DNA of 64,000 nt from an uncultured Paenibacillaceae bacterium (GTDB lineage: Bacteria; Bacillota; Bacilli; Paenibacillales; K13): assembly GCA_913056365.1 (NCBI GenBank), contig CAJXLT010000009.1, forward strand, positions 62,001 to 126,000, in the 5' to 3' direction. Of this stretch, positions 36,023 to 45,573 are shown piece after piece (the stretch's first letter is position 1; every line of letters begins with the position of its first letter). The position numbers and the translations under genes were made by a program. The notes beneath the pieces were generated by a model. That model ran no database searches, was not told where the DNA came from, and saw only the letters and a program-made list of their open reading frames with translations.

Positions 36023-37402
36023 ATGATTCACGCTCATACATTCAAGGACAAAATCCGCTTATTCCTAACGATCTTGTGGCCGATTCTCATTACACAAATC
36101 AGCTTGGCAGCTATGAATGTTGTCGATACGATGATGTCCGGCCGTGTTGGAACAGATGACCTAGCCGGTGTGGCGATTGGGTCCAGCTTGTGGATGCCGA
36201 TCTTCACGGGGATGAACGGTGTGATGCTGGCGATCACGCCTATTATTGCGCACTTCTTAGGTGCGAACGAGAAGCGGCACATTCATGGCACCGTTACCCA
36301 AGGCCTGTATTTGTCCATTATTCTCGGTATTATCATTATTGTCATAGGGGCATTCGTTCTTACCCCCATCTTGAATCTGATGGCATTGGATGAGGATGTC
36401 CAGCACATTTCCTTCCATTATTTAGTAGGGCTCTCTTTCGGCATCATTCCGTTGTTCCTATCTAACGTCATTCGTAATTTCTTCGACGGACATGGCTATA
36501 CGCGCATTACGATGTGGATTACGGTGCTTGCTCTGCCCTTTAATGTTCTGTTCAATTACAGCTTCATATTCGGTCACTTCGGCATGCCCAAGTTAGGTGG
36601 GATTGGAGCAGGGTATGCTACGGGGATTACGTTCTGGATTATATTCATCGTGAGCGTCATCATGACATTCAAGGTCGATTCGGTGAAAACCTATCGGATC
36701 TTCGTGCATTGGGTGAAGCCGTCCTTCCAAGCGTGGCGAGAGCAGCTCGCAATTGGAATACCGATCGGGTTGTCTATTTTTTTTGAAGCGAGTATATTCT
36801 CTGTTGTGACATTATTCATTGGAAAAATGTTCACGACTACGATCATTGCTGCCAACCAAATTGTGATGAGCTTCTCCTCCATGTTGTTCATGGTGCCACT
36901 AAGCATCTCGATGGCAATCACGATTGTCGTTGGCTATTCTGTTGGCGGCGCACGATTCTCTGCAGCCAAACAATACTCCTTGTTAGGGGTTGTTAGTGCG
37001 ATTGGGTTCGTCATTCTGGGAGCTATAGGGATGTTCTTGTTCAAAGAACCGATCGCTTCCCTCTACAGCTCCGATCCGATGGTTATTCAAGTAGCTGCCC
37101 ATCTGTTTCTATTCGCCATCATCTTTCAGATATCTGACGCTTCGCAGGCAAGTCTCCAAGGCGTGCTTCGAGGGTACAAAGATGTTAAGGTGTCCTTCTA
37201 TATTACCCTTGTCGCTTATTGGTTGATCGGGATTCCGTCCGGCTATGTGCTGGCAGCCTATACTTCGCTTGGTCCAGCCGGATTCTGGGTTGGTGTCACG
37301 ATTGGCTTGACTGGAGCGGCGCTTGGCTTCTTGATCCGCTTGCGAATCATATACCGCAACAATAACACCCATGCGAACGGTGCAAAGCACGAAGGAACGT
37401 AA
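36023..37402 (+). CDS. MATE family multidrug efflux transporter
   Basis: 459-residue NorM-type MATE exporter with twelve membrane segments in two halves: ILWPILITQISLAAMNVVDTMMSGRVG opens half one and GIPIGLSIFFEASIFSVVTLFIG half two. It probably exports cationic drugs using Na+ or H+. The start is ATG 36023 with AAGGGGG upstream. The next gene begins 44 bases later and may be cotranscribed. Confidence 0.92.
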   Translation: MIHAHTFKDKIRLFLTILWPILITQISLAAMNVVDTMMSGRVGTDDLAGVAIGSSLWMPIFTGMNGVMLAITPIIAHFLGANEKRHIHGTVTQGLYLSIILGIIIIVIGAFVLTPILNLMALDEDVQHISFHYLVGLSFGIIPLFLSNVIRNFFDGHGYTRITMWITVLALPFNVLFNYSFIFGHFGMPKLGGIGAGYATGITFWIIFIVSVIMTFKVDSVKTYRIFVHWVKPSFQAWREQLAIGIPIGLSIFFEASIFSVVTLFIGKMFTTTIIAANQIVMSFSSMLFMVPLSISMAITIVVGYSVGGARFSAAKQYSLLGVVSAIGFVILGAIGMFLFKEPIASLYSSDPMVIQVAAHLFLFAIIFQISDASQASLQGVLRGYKDVKVSFYITLVAYWLIGIPSGYVLAAYTSLGPAGFWVGVTIGLTGAALGFLIRLRIIYRNNNTHANGAKHEGT

Positions 37403-37446
37403 TACATGCAGATTGTACGCAATTGACACAGAAGGAGCGAACTTCC

Positions 37447-38193
37447 TTGCGCATCTTATACCAGAACCTTACCGATTATCATGACGTTACGATCTATGAT
37501 ACGACAGATTTCGATGGGGAGAAGGGGCGTTTTCGCGTTATGCAATTTTCAGAGGCGGCTGTGCAGGGTGTGTATGATCGGAATGATCCTGCCCACATCT
37601 TGTTCGAATACCCGCGTGCGATGATTCATTTGATGTGTGAGAATAATGCAAGCTTCACCCATGTCTATATGATCGGTTATGGCATCGGCGCACTTCCCCG
37701 ACACTTCTCCAACAAGCAGTTCAAGGTCGCTGAGCTAGACGGCAAGCTGGTGGAAATCAGCAGACGGTATTTCGCCACCGATTCGGCTGACGTGCATATC
37801 GGGGACGGGCGGAGACTGTTAGAGGAAGAGCCATCCGGCAAGTACAGCTACATTGTCGTCGATGCCTTTACAGCAGAAGGCACACCGCCGCACTTGTCGA
37901 CCTTGCAGTTTTACCGACTTACCCGAGATAAGCTAGCTGAGGAAGGCATGCTGTTGATCAATCTGATCGCAGAGAAGGCGCAAGACAAGCGGGTGTGTGC
38001 AGCGTATGCCACGTTGCGCGAAGTGTATCCAGAGACGCAGAGCTTCGCCCTGCCAGTGAAAGGCGCTGCCGGATTGCTGAACATCTTGCTCGTCGGCGGC
38101 GCCAAGCACATCCAATATCAACAACTCAAGATGGCAGGCTTCCGGGAAATCACCCTAGTCCAAGGAGAGTTACTTGTCGATAATGTTGATTAA
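37447..38193 (+). CDS. spermidine synthase-like methyltransferase-fold protein
   Basis: 248-residue protein of the SpeE-like group. Conserved parts are YMIGYGIGALPRHF (dinucleotide-like glycine loop, here GYGIGAL for GGGxG), KVAELDGKLVEISRRYF, HIGDGRRLLEE and YIVVDAFTAEGTPPHLSTLQFYRL. The usual putrescine Asp contacts look partly replaced, so it may not make spermidine. The start is probably TTG 37447 with AAGGAG 9 bases upstream; the frame opens at TTG 37423. The MATE neighbour may hint at polyamine export. Confidence 0.8.
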   Translation: MRILYQNLTDYHDVTIYDTTDFDGEKGRFRVMQFSEAAVQGVYDRNDPAHILFEYPRAMIHLMCENNASFTHVYMIGYGIGALPRHFSNKQFKVAELDGKLVEISRRYFATDSADVHIGDGRRLLEEEPSGKYSYIVVDAFTAEGTPPHLSTLQFYRLTRDKLAEEGMLLINLIAEKAQDKRVCAAYATLREVYPETQSFALPVKGAAGLLNILLVGGAKHIQYQQLKMAGFREITLVQGELLVDNVD

Positions 38194-38209
38194 GTTGTGT
38201 GGGAGCATA

Positions 38210-39211
38210 CTATGTTTTAACCAGGTGATCCCGATCAACAGCTTCCGGCGGTTGTTCCATCCATCCTTGCTCAATCATAATATTGGCCCCATCCTCCACA
38301 TATAAAGAAACATCCAATATGCAGCGTGCATACAAAGCGCCGATATCTCTTCTGCCATTGACGGATGCGCCTCCGGCGTACTCCCTTACTTTCATGGAGA
38401 ACATGTCGATTTTATGAAACACCATCAATTTATCTGAGAATGGAGGTATGATGGACGGTGTCACCAAATGATCGATCAGTGTAGGAGAAGGCAAGTATTC
38501 TTCAGTCAACTTCTTTGTCATTCTGTCGATATGCTTCGTATTTAATTGTTTCCCACGTTCCAAATACTTCCTTGCCTTATCGCCCTGCGCAGTTTGTTCG
38601 AACCCGATAATCAGCGCTTTGCTCGTTATATCGTTGTTCAGATTGCCGAAGAGATGGGCAATTTCCAATCCATGAAGTGGTCTAATATCGCCCACAAAAC
38701 CATGCAAGAAATTTTGTTTCGTTACGAAATCTACTTGATTGGGGTTCGGTATAGCTGGTGAGTTCATTAAGATGCCTTTTGCCTGCAAGACGTCATTAAC
38801 ATCTGCCATTAACTTGACAGTGCCTCGGAGAGCTTTGACATAAAAATTCCTTATATCTCTTCTGGTCACCAACGGAATAGCAACACTGTACAGACTCATC
38901 CCTGCTTTCCCCAAGTATTGCAAGTAATACAGATAGAAATCATCATCATATAATCTGGGTGCCTCTACGTTCACATCGTTATCGGTAAATCCAATAGGGA
39001 TTGGAAAGTTCTCTCGGACAAAAATTGTTTTAATATCTTGGATGTATTCTTCACACAAACCTAACGCATAAGTTAAAATGCTTTTAACATTTTTATCCTC
39101 TACATGGTTCAGGTAGTACCGGAGCACACATTCACCCATCGTATTCCCCACATAAGTTGCCCATAGCTTGCCCATTTCAGTTGATGTTAACTTTGAGTGA
39201 GTCGTATCCAT
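38210..39211 (-). CDS. DUF3231 family protein
   Basis: 333-residue protein with two DUF3231 modules (about 10-165 and 185-325), each a four-helix-like repeat (TSTEMGKLWATYVGNTMGECVLRYYL and GFVGDIRPLHGLEIAHLFGNLNND). The fold is thought to be ferritin-like; function is unknown. The start ATG follows GGGGGA. It lies alone, convergent with the spermidine-synthase-like gene. Confidence 0.85.
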   Translation of the reverse strand: MDTTHSKLTSTEMGKLWATYVGNTMGECVLRYYLNHVEDKNVKSILTYALGLCEEYIQDIKTIFVRENFPIPIGFTDNDVNVEAPRLYDDDFYLYYLQYLGKAGMSLYSVAIPLVTRRDIRNFYVKALRGTVKLMADVNDVLQAKGILMNSPAIPNPNQVDFVTKQNFLHGFVGDIRPLHGLEIAHLFGNLNNDITSKALIIGFEQTAQGDKARKYLERGKQLNTKHIDRMTKKLTEEYLPSPTLIDHLVTPSIIPPFSDKLMVFHKIDMFSMKVREYAGGASVNGRRDIGALYARCILDVSLYVEDGANIMIEQGWMEQPPEAVDRDHLVKT

Positions 39212-39343
39212 TGACTAGTCCCCCCTATGATGTAGGCATGCCAGATATCTGAACGAATGTCCTTGAAATAGAATGTCCCCTTCCATTGAAAAAATATACA
39301 TCACCATAAGGATGACATGTGTAGAGTCGACCGTGTCTGCCTG

Positions 39344-39766
39344 TTACTTCCCTTCCTTCACAAACTGTTCCATTCGGTTCCGGATCGCATCGCGCACCTC
39401 GCGGAACTTGACCATGATTTCTTCCTCTGTACCGGTTGCCTTAGCTGGATCGTCGAACCCCCAATGCCAACGCTCAGCCTTATCGTTGCGCACAACGGGA
39501 CAGTTGTCATTCGCATGACCGCATAAGGTGATGATATAATCCGCATTGGCCAATATATCGGGATCAATCACATCCGACGTATGCGCCGAAATATCGACGC
39601 CTGCTTCCTGCATCACTTGCACTGCCCGCGGGTTCAGCCCGTGTGCTTCCAGCCCTGCACTCCTCACCTCGTACTTATCGCCGCCAAGCTCTTTCAGGAA
39701 GCCGTCTGCGATCTGACTGCGGCAGGAATTCCCTGTACATAGAAAATATACGATTGGTTTGCTCAT
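39344..39766 (-). CDS. arsC: thioredoxin-coupled arsenate reductase ArsC
   Basis: 140-residue arsenate reductase of the LMW-phosphatase fold. The P-loop CTGNSCRS starts at the nucleophile Cys10, and Cys82 and Cys89 (LCGHANDNC) complete the redox relay of Bacillus ArsC. It reduces As(V) to As(III) for export by ArsB. AAGGAG lies 9 bases before the ATG. It is the last gene of the ars operon, 56 bases after arsB. Confidence 0.96.
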   Translation of the reverse strand: MSKPIVYFLCTGNSCRSQIADGFLKELGGDKYEVRSAGLEAHGLNPRAVQVMQEAGVDISAHTSDVIDPDILANADYIITLCGHANDNCPVVRNDKAERWHWGFDDPAKATGTEEEIMVKFREVRDAIRNRMEQFVKEGK

Positions 39767-39822
39767 GGATATTGTCTCCTTTTTCTAATCTCAAATTGTA
39801 TTGCCTATGCATAACTCTGCGA

Positions 39823-41115
39823 TCAAGTAATAACTAACAGCCATACATACAAGCCTACTAACGTGATGAACAAGGTCGGTACCGTAAGCACAACGCCAAC
39901 CTTGAAGTAGTAGCCCCACGTAATCGTCACACCCTTACGCGACAGGACATGCAGCCATAATAGTGTCGCCAATGAGCCGATCGGTGTAATCTTAGGACCA
40001 AGATCAGACCCGATCACATTCGCATAAATCAGCGCTTCACGGATAGCTCCGCTTGTCTGCGTTCCTTCTATAGCCAGAGCATCGATCATGACCGTCGGCA
40101 TGTTGTTCATAATCGAGGACAGAATCGCTGCCAAGAAGCCCATTCCGACTGTCGCAGCGAACAAGCCCTCATCTGCAAACCGCTGTATGAGCTCGCCGAG
40201 CATATCGGTTAACCCTACATTCTTCAACCCATATACTACGACATACATGCCGATTGAGAAAACAACGACCGACCAAGGCGCTTCCTTCATAATCCGCTTC
40301 GTCTGTATCGCTTCGCTACGGCGAGCCAACAGGACGAAGACTAGCGCAACCGCTCCAGCAATGAGCGAAACGGGAATATGAACGAATCCGCTGACAAGAT
40401 AAGCGATCAACAGGATGCCAAGCATCAGCCAAGACAGCTTGAACAAGCGCTGATCCTTGATCGCTTCAGACGGTTGCTTCAGATGGCTAACCTCATACTG
40501 TGTCGGAATGTTCCTTCTGAAGTACAAGTACAGCACCAATAGACTCGCTCCGAGTGAAAACAAGGTCGGCACAATCATACGGCTCGCGTATTCTACGAAA
40601 TGAATACCGAAGTAATCCGCAGAGACAATGTTGACCAAATTGCTCACAACGAGCGGAAGCGAAGTCGTATCTGCGATGAAACCGCTCGCCATAATGAACG
40701 GCAAGATCATCGTATCCGGGAACTTCAACGCCCGCACCATCGCTAGTACAATCGGAGTCAGAATCAACGCGGCGCCATCGTTGGCGAAGAGAGCCGCCAC
40801 AGCAGCACCCAGCAACACAACATACACGAACATTAGTCTGCCATTGCCGTTCGCGAAGCGTGCCATATGCAAGGCTGACCATTCGAAGAAGCCGATTTCA
40901 TCCAAGATGAGCGAGATCAATATAATCGCCACGAATGCAAGCGTCGCATTCCAGACGATGCCGGTTACGGTCCATACGTCCTGTATGCTGACGACCTGAA
41001 ACAGCAGCGCAAGCAAGGCTCCGGCAGTAGCGGACCATCCGATATTCAAGCCCTTCGGCTGCCAGATGACAAACACTAACGTAAGTACAAATATTGCAGA
41101 TGCAAGTAAGATCAT
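39823..41115 (-). CDS. arsB: arsenite/antimonite efflux pump ArsB
   Basis: 430-residue ArsB-type exporter with about 12 membrane segments and characteristic runs [58 protein letters not shown] and [22 protein letters not shown]. No ArsA ATPase gene is nearby, so export is driven by the proton motive force. GGAGGCT precedes the ATG. It follows arsR by 10 bases. Confidence 0.95.
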   Translation of the reverse strand: MILLASAIFVLTLVFVIWQPKGLNIGWSATAGALLALLFQVVSIQDVWTVTGIVWNATLAFVAIILISLILDEIGFFEWSALHMARFANGNGRLMFVYVVLLGAAVAALFANDGAALILTPIVLAMVRALKFPDTMILPFIMASGFIADTTSLPLVVSNLVNIVSADYFGIHFVEYASRMIVPTLFSLGASLLVLYLYFRRNIPTQYEVSHLKQPSEAIKDQRLFKLSWLMLGILLIAYLVSGFVHIPVSLIAGAVALVFVLLARRSEAIQTKRIMKEAPWSVVVFSIGMYVVVYGLKNVGLTDMLGELIQRFADEGLFAATVGMGFLAAILSSIMNNMPTVMIDALAIEGTQTSGAIREALIYANVIGSDLGPKITPIGSLATLLWLHVLSRKGVTITWGYYFKVGVVLTVPTLFITLVGLYVWLLVIT

Positions 41116-41125
41116 AGAGCCTCCA

Positions 41126-41440
41126 TTACGAACATGAAATTGGGGTTAATTGCAGCAGCTTCTCCTGCTGGGATGGCAACTCATTCAAGACTGCTTGAAG
41201 ATAAGGTTTATCATCCGTGTTGAGTGAATAATAAATCCATTGTCCCTTACGCGATTCTTTCACAAGTCCAGCGTCCTTCAGCTTGCGTATATGCTGGCTA
41301 ATGTTCGGCTGGCTCGTATCGAGCAGCTCCACTAGCTCACATACACACATTTCCCTTTCCTTCAGGGAAGCGACGATAGTCAGCCGATTTTTGTCACCTA
41401 GTAGCTTGAAAATATCAGCAAGCTTCTCTAACTCCGCCAT
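41126..41440 (-). CDS. arsR: arsenic-responsive repressor ArsR
   Basis: 104-residue ArsR/SmtB regulator. The metal site is [13 protein letters not shown] (ELCVCDL-like, two Cys), followed by the DNA-binding helix [19 protein letters not shown]. As(III) binding would release the operon. AAAGGAG precedes the ATG. It lies between the two arsC genes in one operon; the probable operator is the 41911-41936 palindrome. Confidence 0.95.
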   Translation of the reverse strand: MAELEKLADIFKLLGDKNRLTIVASLKEREMCVCELVELLDTSQPNISQHIRKLKDAGLVKESRKGQWIYYSLNTDDKPYLQAVLNELPSQQEKLLQLTPISCS

Positions 41441-41457
41441 AGCTCCAACTCCTTTCG

Positions 41458-41880
41458 CTAGGTATCAAGCACATCCAGACTGTGCAGCAACCCCTTCACC
41501 TTCTCTTCAATCTGATCCCGCACAATCCTCACCTGTTCGATATTCTCAGTCGCCAGTGGATCGGGGAGATTCCATTCGAAGTTCTGAATGCCGAACGGGA
41601 CAACTGGACAGCGTTCATTCAATTGTTCACACAACTTGACAACTACATCAGCATTCATGAATGTCTTCATATCCAGCCGTTTCGAGGTATGACCAGAAAG
41701 ATCAATTCCGACCTCCTCCATCGCGGATATAGTCATCGGGTGTACGGATGACGCCTCAAGTCCAGCGCTTTCTACTATTACATGTTCGCCGCCATACCGC
41801 CGGGCGAACGCTTCGGCGATTTGACTTCTACAGCGATTTTGCATACATAGGAAGTAAATGCGCACCTGTTTCTTCACCAT
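41458..41880 (-). CDS. arsC: second arsenate reductase-like protein, ArsC family
   Basis: 140-residue LMW-phosphatase-fold protein heading the ars operon. The P-loop is CMQNRCRS (Cys12, Arg18), with Cys84 and Cys91 (LCEQLNERC) at ArsC-equivalent positions, so it is likely a second active arsenate reductase. It differs from the arsC at 39344 in the P-loop (MQNR for TGNS). Start is ATG 41880 with GAGGAGG upstream; the open frame extends seven codons more. Confidence 0.88.
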   Translation of the reverse strand: MVKKQVRIYFLCMQNRCRSQIAEAFARRYGGEHVIVESAGLEASSVHPMTISAMEEVGIDLSGHTSKRLDMKTFMNADVVVKLCEQLNERCPVVPFGIQNFEWNLPDPLATENIEQVRIVRDQIEEKVKGLLHSLDVLDT

Positions 41881-41910
41881 TGTCTCAATCCTCCTCTGCA
41901 TTTGTCAATG

Positions 41911-41936
41911 ATTATATAATTATTTACTTATATAAT
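41911..41936. promoter_or_regulatory. candidate ArsR operator
   Basis: ATTATATAA-N8-TTATATAAT palindrome in the promoter region between the ars operon and chrA. Confidence 0.5.
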
Positions 41937-42055
41937 AAAGTTAAGATATTATGAAGCTGCGAATTGTTGTTGTCACCCCTGCCCGAAGCTGTTACATTGA
42001 GAACGATACTTACAAGATACAGTGATGATCGTGTGGACAATTGGAGGAATACGCC

Positions 42056-43258
42056 ATGTCAAATAGCAACAGTCAAACATTCGGCAAGATCAAATCTCTG
42101 TTAGAAGTCTTATTCGTGTCAACGAGATTGGGTCTGACTTCCTTCGGCGGACCGATCGCCCATCTGGGCTATTTCCATAATGAATATATCAAGCGCAGAC
42201 AGTGGATGGACGACCGGAGCTATGCCGACTTGGTAGCGCTGTGTCAATTTCTTCCCGGTCCGGCAAGCAGTCAGGTAGGGATCGGTATTGGCATGATGCG
42301 CGCAGGCTTGATGGGCGGATTGGCTGCTTGGATCGGCTTCACGCTTCCTTCAGTCCTTGCACTTATACTATTCGCATTGGTTCTGCAAGGCTTCGACATT
42401 AGCAGTGCAGGCTGGATTCACGGCTTGAAGCTCGTTGCCGTCGCGATCGTCGCACATGCGATCCTTGGCATGGGTCAGAAGCTAACTCCAGATCGCAACA
42501 GGGTGACGATCGCTATCGTTGCTGCAGCGGTTGCCTTGCTATGGCAAACGGCATTCACACAAGTCGCCATTATCCTTGCCGCAGGCTTACTAGGACTGTT
42601 GTTGTATAGAAATCAGTCCGCAGACACAGTCCCTGCCATGCGGATTCCGATCAGGCGCAGCATCGCGATTGTATGCTTGATTGCCTTCTTCGGCCTGCTC
42701 ATCCTGCTTCCCTTACTTAGAGAGTTCACTTCCTTGCATTGGCTTGCGATGTTCGACAGCTTCTATCGTGCCGGCTCGCTCGTGTTCGGCGGCGGTCATG
42801 TCGTCCTGCCGCTGCTGGAACGGGAGGTTGTTCCGACGGGATGGCTGAGCGAGCAAGATTTCCTAGCCGGTTATGGCGCTGCCCAAGCAGTACCGGGTCC
42901 ATTGTTCACCTTCGCTGCATATTTGGGCGCGATGATGAACGGGTGGCAAGGCGCGGTCATCGCGACAGCCGCCATTTTCCTGCCGGCATTCCTGCTCGTC
43001 ATCGGCACGCTGCCGTTCTGGGATACGCTGCGCACAATCCCGAAGATCCGCGGAGCGTTGACCGCCATCAACGCAGCTGTCGTCGGCATTCTGCTGGCTG
43101 CCTTCTACAACCCGATCTGGTCTTCTACTATAGGGGAACCGATTGACTTCATACTAGCGTCGCTGCTGTTCGTCATGCTCGTCTTTTGGAAAGCTCCTCC
43201 ATGGCTCGTCGTATTAGCTGGAGCCTTCGGCGGGACTGTGATCGCACTTATTTCGTAA
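42056..43258 (+). CDS. chrA: chromate transporter ChrA
   Basis: 400-residue long-chain CHR-family transporter with two homologous halves. Half one has FGGPIAHLGYFHNEYIKRRQWMDDRSYADLVALCQFLPGPASSQVGIGIGMMRAG; half two has VFGGGHVVLPLLEREVVPTGWLSEQDFLAGYGAAQAVPGPLFTFAAYLG. Members export chromate. Start is ATG 42056 with GGAGGA upstream. It is divergent from the ars operon, making a small metal-oxyanion resistance cluster. Confidence 0.93.
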   Translation: MSNSNSQTFGKIKSLLEVLFVSTRLGLTSFGGPIAHLGYFHNEYIKRRQWMDDRSYADLVALCQFLPGPASSQVGIGIGMMRAGLMGGLAAWIGFTLPSVLALILFALVLQGFDISSAGWIHGLKLVAVAIVAHAILGMGQKLTPDRNRVTIAIVAAAVALLWQTAFTQVAIILAAGLLGLLLYRNQSADTVPAMRIPIRRSIAIVCLIAFFGLLILLPLLREFTSLHWLAMFDSFYRAGSLVFGGGHVVLPLLEREVVPTGWLSEQDFLAGYGAAQAVPGPLFTFAAYLGAMMNGWQGAVIATAAIFLPAFLLVIGTLPFWDTLRTIPKIRGALTAINAAVVGILLAAFYNPIWSSTIGEPIDFILASLLFVMLVFWKAPPWLVVLAGAFGGTVIALIS

Positions 43259-43265
43259 TAAGAGG

Positions 43266-43312
43266 CCGGCCTTGATCTACCACACGATTACGTGTGGCGG
43301 ATGAAGAGCCAG
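43266..43312. terminator. hairpin between chrA and the convergent gene
   Basis: CCACACG-ATTA-CGTGTGG (43280-43297) inside a weaker outer stem (GGCCGGC/GCCAGCC). Few T's, so moderate confidence. Confidence 0.5.
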
Positions 43313-43319
43313 CCTTCCT

Positions 43320-43898
43320 TCACTGGATTACAGATTTCCGCTTGGCAGAACGGTAGATCGCAATCGCTGCAATCCAGATAACAAACACAATAGTACTCAA
43401 ATACATGTGTGACTTCGAGAAATCCACATTCGATGGAAGCTCTCTCTTCGTGTGGGTAGCTAAAAAATTGTTATAATAGACTTTCCGCTCATCATGTAGT
43501 ACTACCTGCCCATCGCGCATGGATATCATGCCGTTCTGCAATAATACAGGTACCCAGTAATCTTCCCCATCGGACTTCTCCAAGAAGAGCAGTAACTTCC
43601 CTCCATCCTTCTGCCATTCATCGACCCACTTCATATCGTACATATCGATGCCGACAACCAGAGGTTCTGTAATGTAACCTCGATACACCCCTTCCACGTC
43701 AAACCGGAAGCCGATAACAACATGATTGCTCGCCGCTACCTTGGTGCTAAAGTCATAACGTCCTAGAACTACGACGCCCGCTCGATCATCTACTTCTTCG
43801 GGGTCCAGCATCGGATAACTTGTCGCTAATACACTGTTGCTCTGCAACATGATGACGCAGGAAAGCAATATCACGAGAACGAATCGAATTTTCAACAC
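43320..43898 (-). CDS. secreted membrane-anchored protein of unknown function
   Basis: 192 residues: signal peptide (1-25), an extracytoplasmic beta-rich domain (GVVVLGRYDFSTK, FDVEGVYRGYITEPLVVGID, LLLFLEKSDGEDYW), then a C-terminal membrane segment and basic tail (YLSTIVFVIWIAAIAIYRSAKRK). The layout resembles the 55.0-kb protein, with a TIMP/NTR-like central domain, but without Cys. Function is unknown. It follows the HAAS-domain gene on the same strand. Confidence 0.72.
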   Translation of the reverse strand: MLKIRFVLVILLSCVIMLQSNSVLATSYPMLDPEEVDDRAGVVVLGRYDFSTKVAASNHVVIGFRFDVEGVYRGYITEPLVVGIDMYDMKWVDEWQKDGGKLLLFLEKSDGEDYWVPVLLQNGMISMRDGQVVLHDERKVYYNNFLATHTKRELPSNVDFSKSHMYLSTIVFVIWIAAIAIYRSAKRKSVIQ

Positions 43899-43949
43899 TA
43901 ATCCCCCCTTTCAATCTATGCATCACTAAGGAAGCAAGAACGCCCTTAG

Positions 43950-44951
43950 TTAACGCGCATATGCTTTGCGGAAGCCGTCGATACAGCCCCAAGCAGCAGT
44001 GATCAAGTAGATACTGACAGCTCCCCATGTTAGCCGGCTTACAAACTGATCAGGAGTAATCTCGAACAAATTCGCCATATATGTGATGAATGCCGGTTCC
44101 AGTAAGTCAGGTTGACTGACAATTAGCAAGAATACGACTGCCGCCACAAGCTCACTCGCTAGATTGAGGAATGCCAGCCTCTTCGACCAATGGCGCTCAA
44201 CTAATTTCGCAAGCACTACGATCAAGCCAACACCAATAGCTACAACTACGAGCGGCCAATAAGCATGAAGCACATCCTGATTGAAGGCGCGTATGTGCAG
44301 AACAAGACCGTTCTCCCCCTTTCTGTGCACTCCCGCCAATTGATCTGCATAGAAGTAGAGCGGCGCCCATATCCCCAGCCAAAGCATGCCAAGGAACACT
44401 TCCATTCGCGTAATCGCAGCTTTCTTCGGAGTATAGGGTATGCTCTTCAAATCCTTAGGAGACCACGGCTTGCGGCTAAATCCCGTTATGTCCGTCCCGT
44501 CACCCCAGCCGAACCTCTCTGCGATCGCGAAGGTCAATGTCACCCAGAAGAACACTTGAATAGCTACGGAGCAGATCCCCCATATCCCTTCCCCGAGCAG
44601 GACAAAAACCATCTGCACGACGGCTGTATCCGTATGTTGCGTGCCTAGTGCACGGTCCGCTACTAGTGAAATTAGTGCTATCACAGCTGCTATTGGAAAT
44701 ACCATCTTCAATACGGATACATACGTATCGTATAATCGCGGGCCGATCAAGTGCATAGGTTGCTCCCGATAGGCGCCAGCCAACAGTACCGGATCACCTA
44801 GCTTCTCCAATACCGCTTCTACATCCCGCTCCTCATAAGCTTCCGGCAGCATATCCTCAATCGACGACCGCAGCTCCAACGCGATGTCTTCCCGATTCTT
44901 CTCCGGCAGACGCCGGGTCACTTCTTCGATATAAATATCAATGAGTTTCAC
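43950..44951 (-). CDS. HAAS-domain membrane protein
   Basis: 333 residues. The N-terminal HAAS-like (DUF1700) helical domain, LIDIYIEEVTRRLPEKNREDIALELRSSIEDMLPEAYEERDVEAVLEKLGDPVLLAGAYRE, is followed by about seven membrane segments. Its start overlaps the PadR stop by 4 bases, as is usual for PadR-HAAS pairs, in which the membrane protein is controlled by the regulator. Function is unknown. Confidence 0.85.
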   Translation of the reverse strand: MKLIDIYIEEVTRRLPEKNREDIALELRSSIEDMLPEAYEERDVEAVLEKLGDPVLLAGAYREQPMHLIGPRLYDTYVSVLKMVFPIAAVIALISLVADRALGTQHTDTAVVQMVFVLLGEGIWGICSVAIQVFFWVTLTFAIAERFGWGDGTDITGFSRKPWSPKDLKSIPYTPKKAAITRMEVFLGMLWLGIWAPLYFYADQLAGVHRKGENGLVLHIRAFNQDVLHAYWPLVVVAIGVGLIVVLAKLVERHWSKRLAFLNLASELVAAVVFLLIVSQPDLLEPAFITYMANLFEITPDQFVSRLTWGAVSIYLITAAWGCIDGFRKAYAR

Positions 44952-45286
44952 TTGTCATCCTCTCCCTGCAATAAGTGTTGGAGCTCCTGCGAGCTCTTCA
45001 GCCACTCCGCCTTCAACTGCTGGAACGTCTCTTGTCCGAACGCACTCAGCTCATAATACTTGCGCGGCCGTGCTTCGGATGTATCCCAGCTGCTCGTTAC
45101 AAGCTCCTGCTTCTCCAGTCTGCGCAACAGCGGATACAACGTGCTCTGTTCAATCACAACTCCGGATGCCTCCAGTGACTGGACCAACGAATAGCCATAT
45201 TGCGGCTGGCGCAACTGACTTAGCACCGCCAGCGTTAACGTACCTCTTCTCAGCTCAGTAATTAGGGATTGCAGCAGACTGCTCAT
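44948..45286 (-). CDS. PadR family transcriptional regulator
   Basis: 112-residue PadR regulator: LRRGTLTLAVLSQLRQPQYGYSLVQSL, then wing EQSTLYPLLRRLEKQELVTSSWDTSEARPRKYYELSAFGQE. It is coupled to the HAAS gene. A dyad TGTA...TACA (45323-45349) upstream of the start may be its operator. Confidence 0.92.
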   Translation of the reverse strand: MSSLLQSLITELRRGTLTLAVLSQLRQPQYGYSLVQSLEASGVVIEQSTLYPLLRRLEKQELVTSSWDTSEARPRKYYELSAFGQETFQQLKAEWLKSSQELQHLLQGEDDK

Positions 45287-45322
45287 AGATTCACCTCACC
45301 AACATTACACAATTATTAATAA

Positions 45323-45349
45323 TGTATGTTATATACTATGTATCGTACA
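45323..45349. promoter_or_regulatory. possible PadR operator
   Basis: Imperfect AT-rich dyad TGTATGTTATATACTATGTA...TACA, about 37-63 bases before the PadR start. The rest of the gap 45287-45573 shows no clear gene. Confidence 0.3.
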
Positions 45350-45573
45350 GTATAAAAGTATGACTGTCAATCGTTCCTCTTTACCTTTACCGATGGGCCT
45401 ATGTTTTGTTCCGCTTCTTGCTCGACCATCTTGTTATGCCTGAACCTAGTAAACATTGACGGCTGTACCGTTAAGCGATACGATGTGTTCATATTTGTTC
45501 CTACGATACGCCGCCACGAAGCATATTGCTTCCCGCTATAGCTGCGGCAATACGAAGGCAAGGAGTGTCTATA

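Noticed and set aside
45367-45492. Possible 41-residue peptide upstream of the PadR gene
   Set aside because: A weak AGGAAC site precedes an ATG, but there is no recognisable family and no further support.
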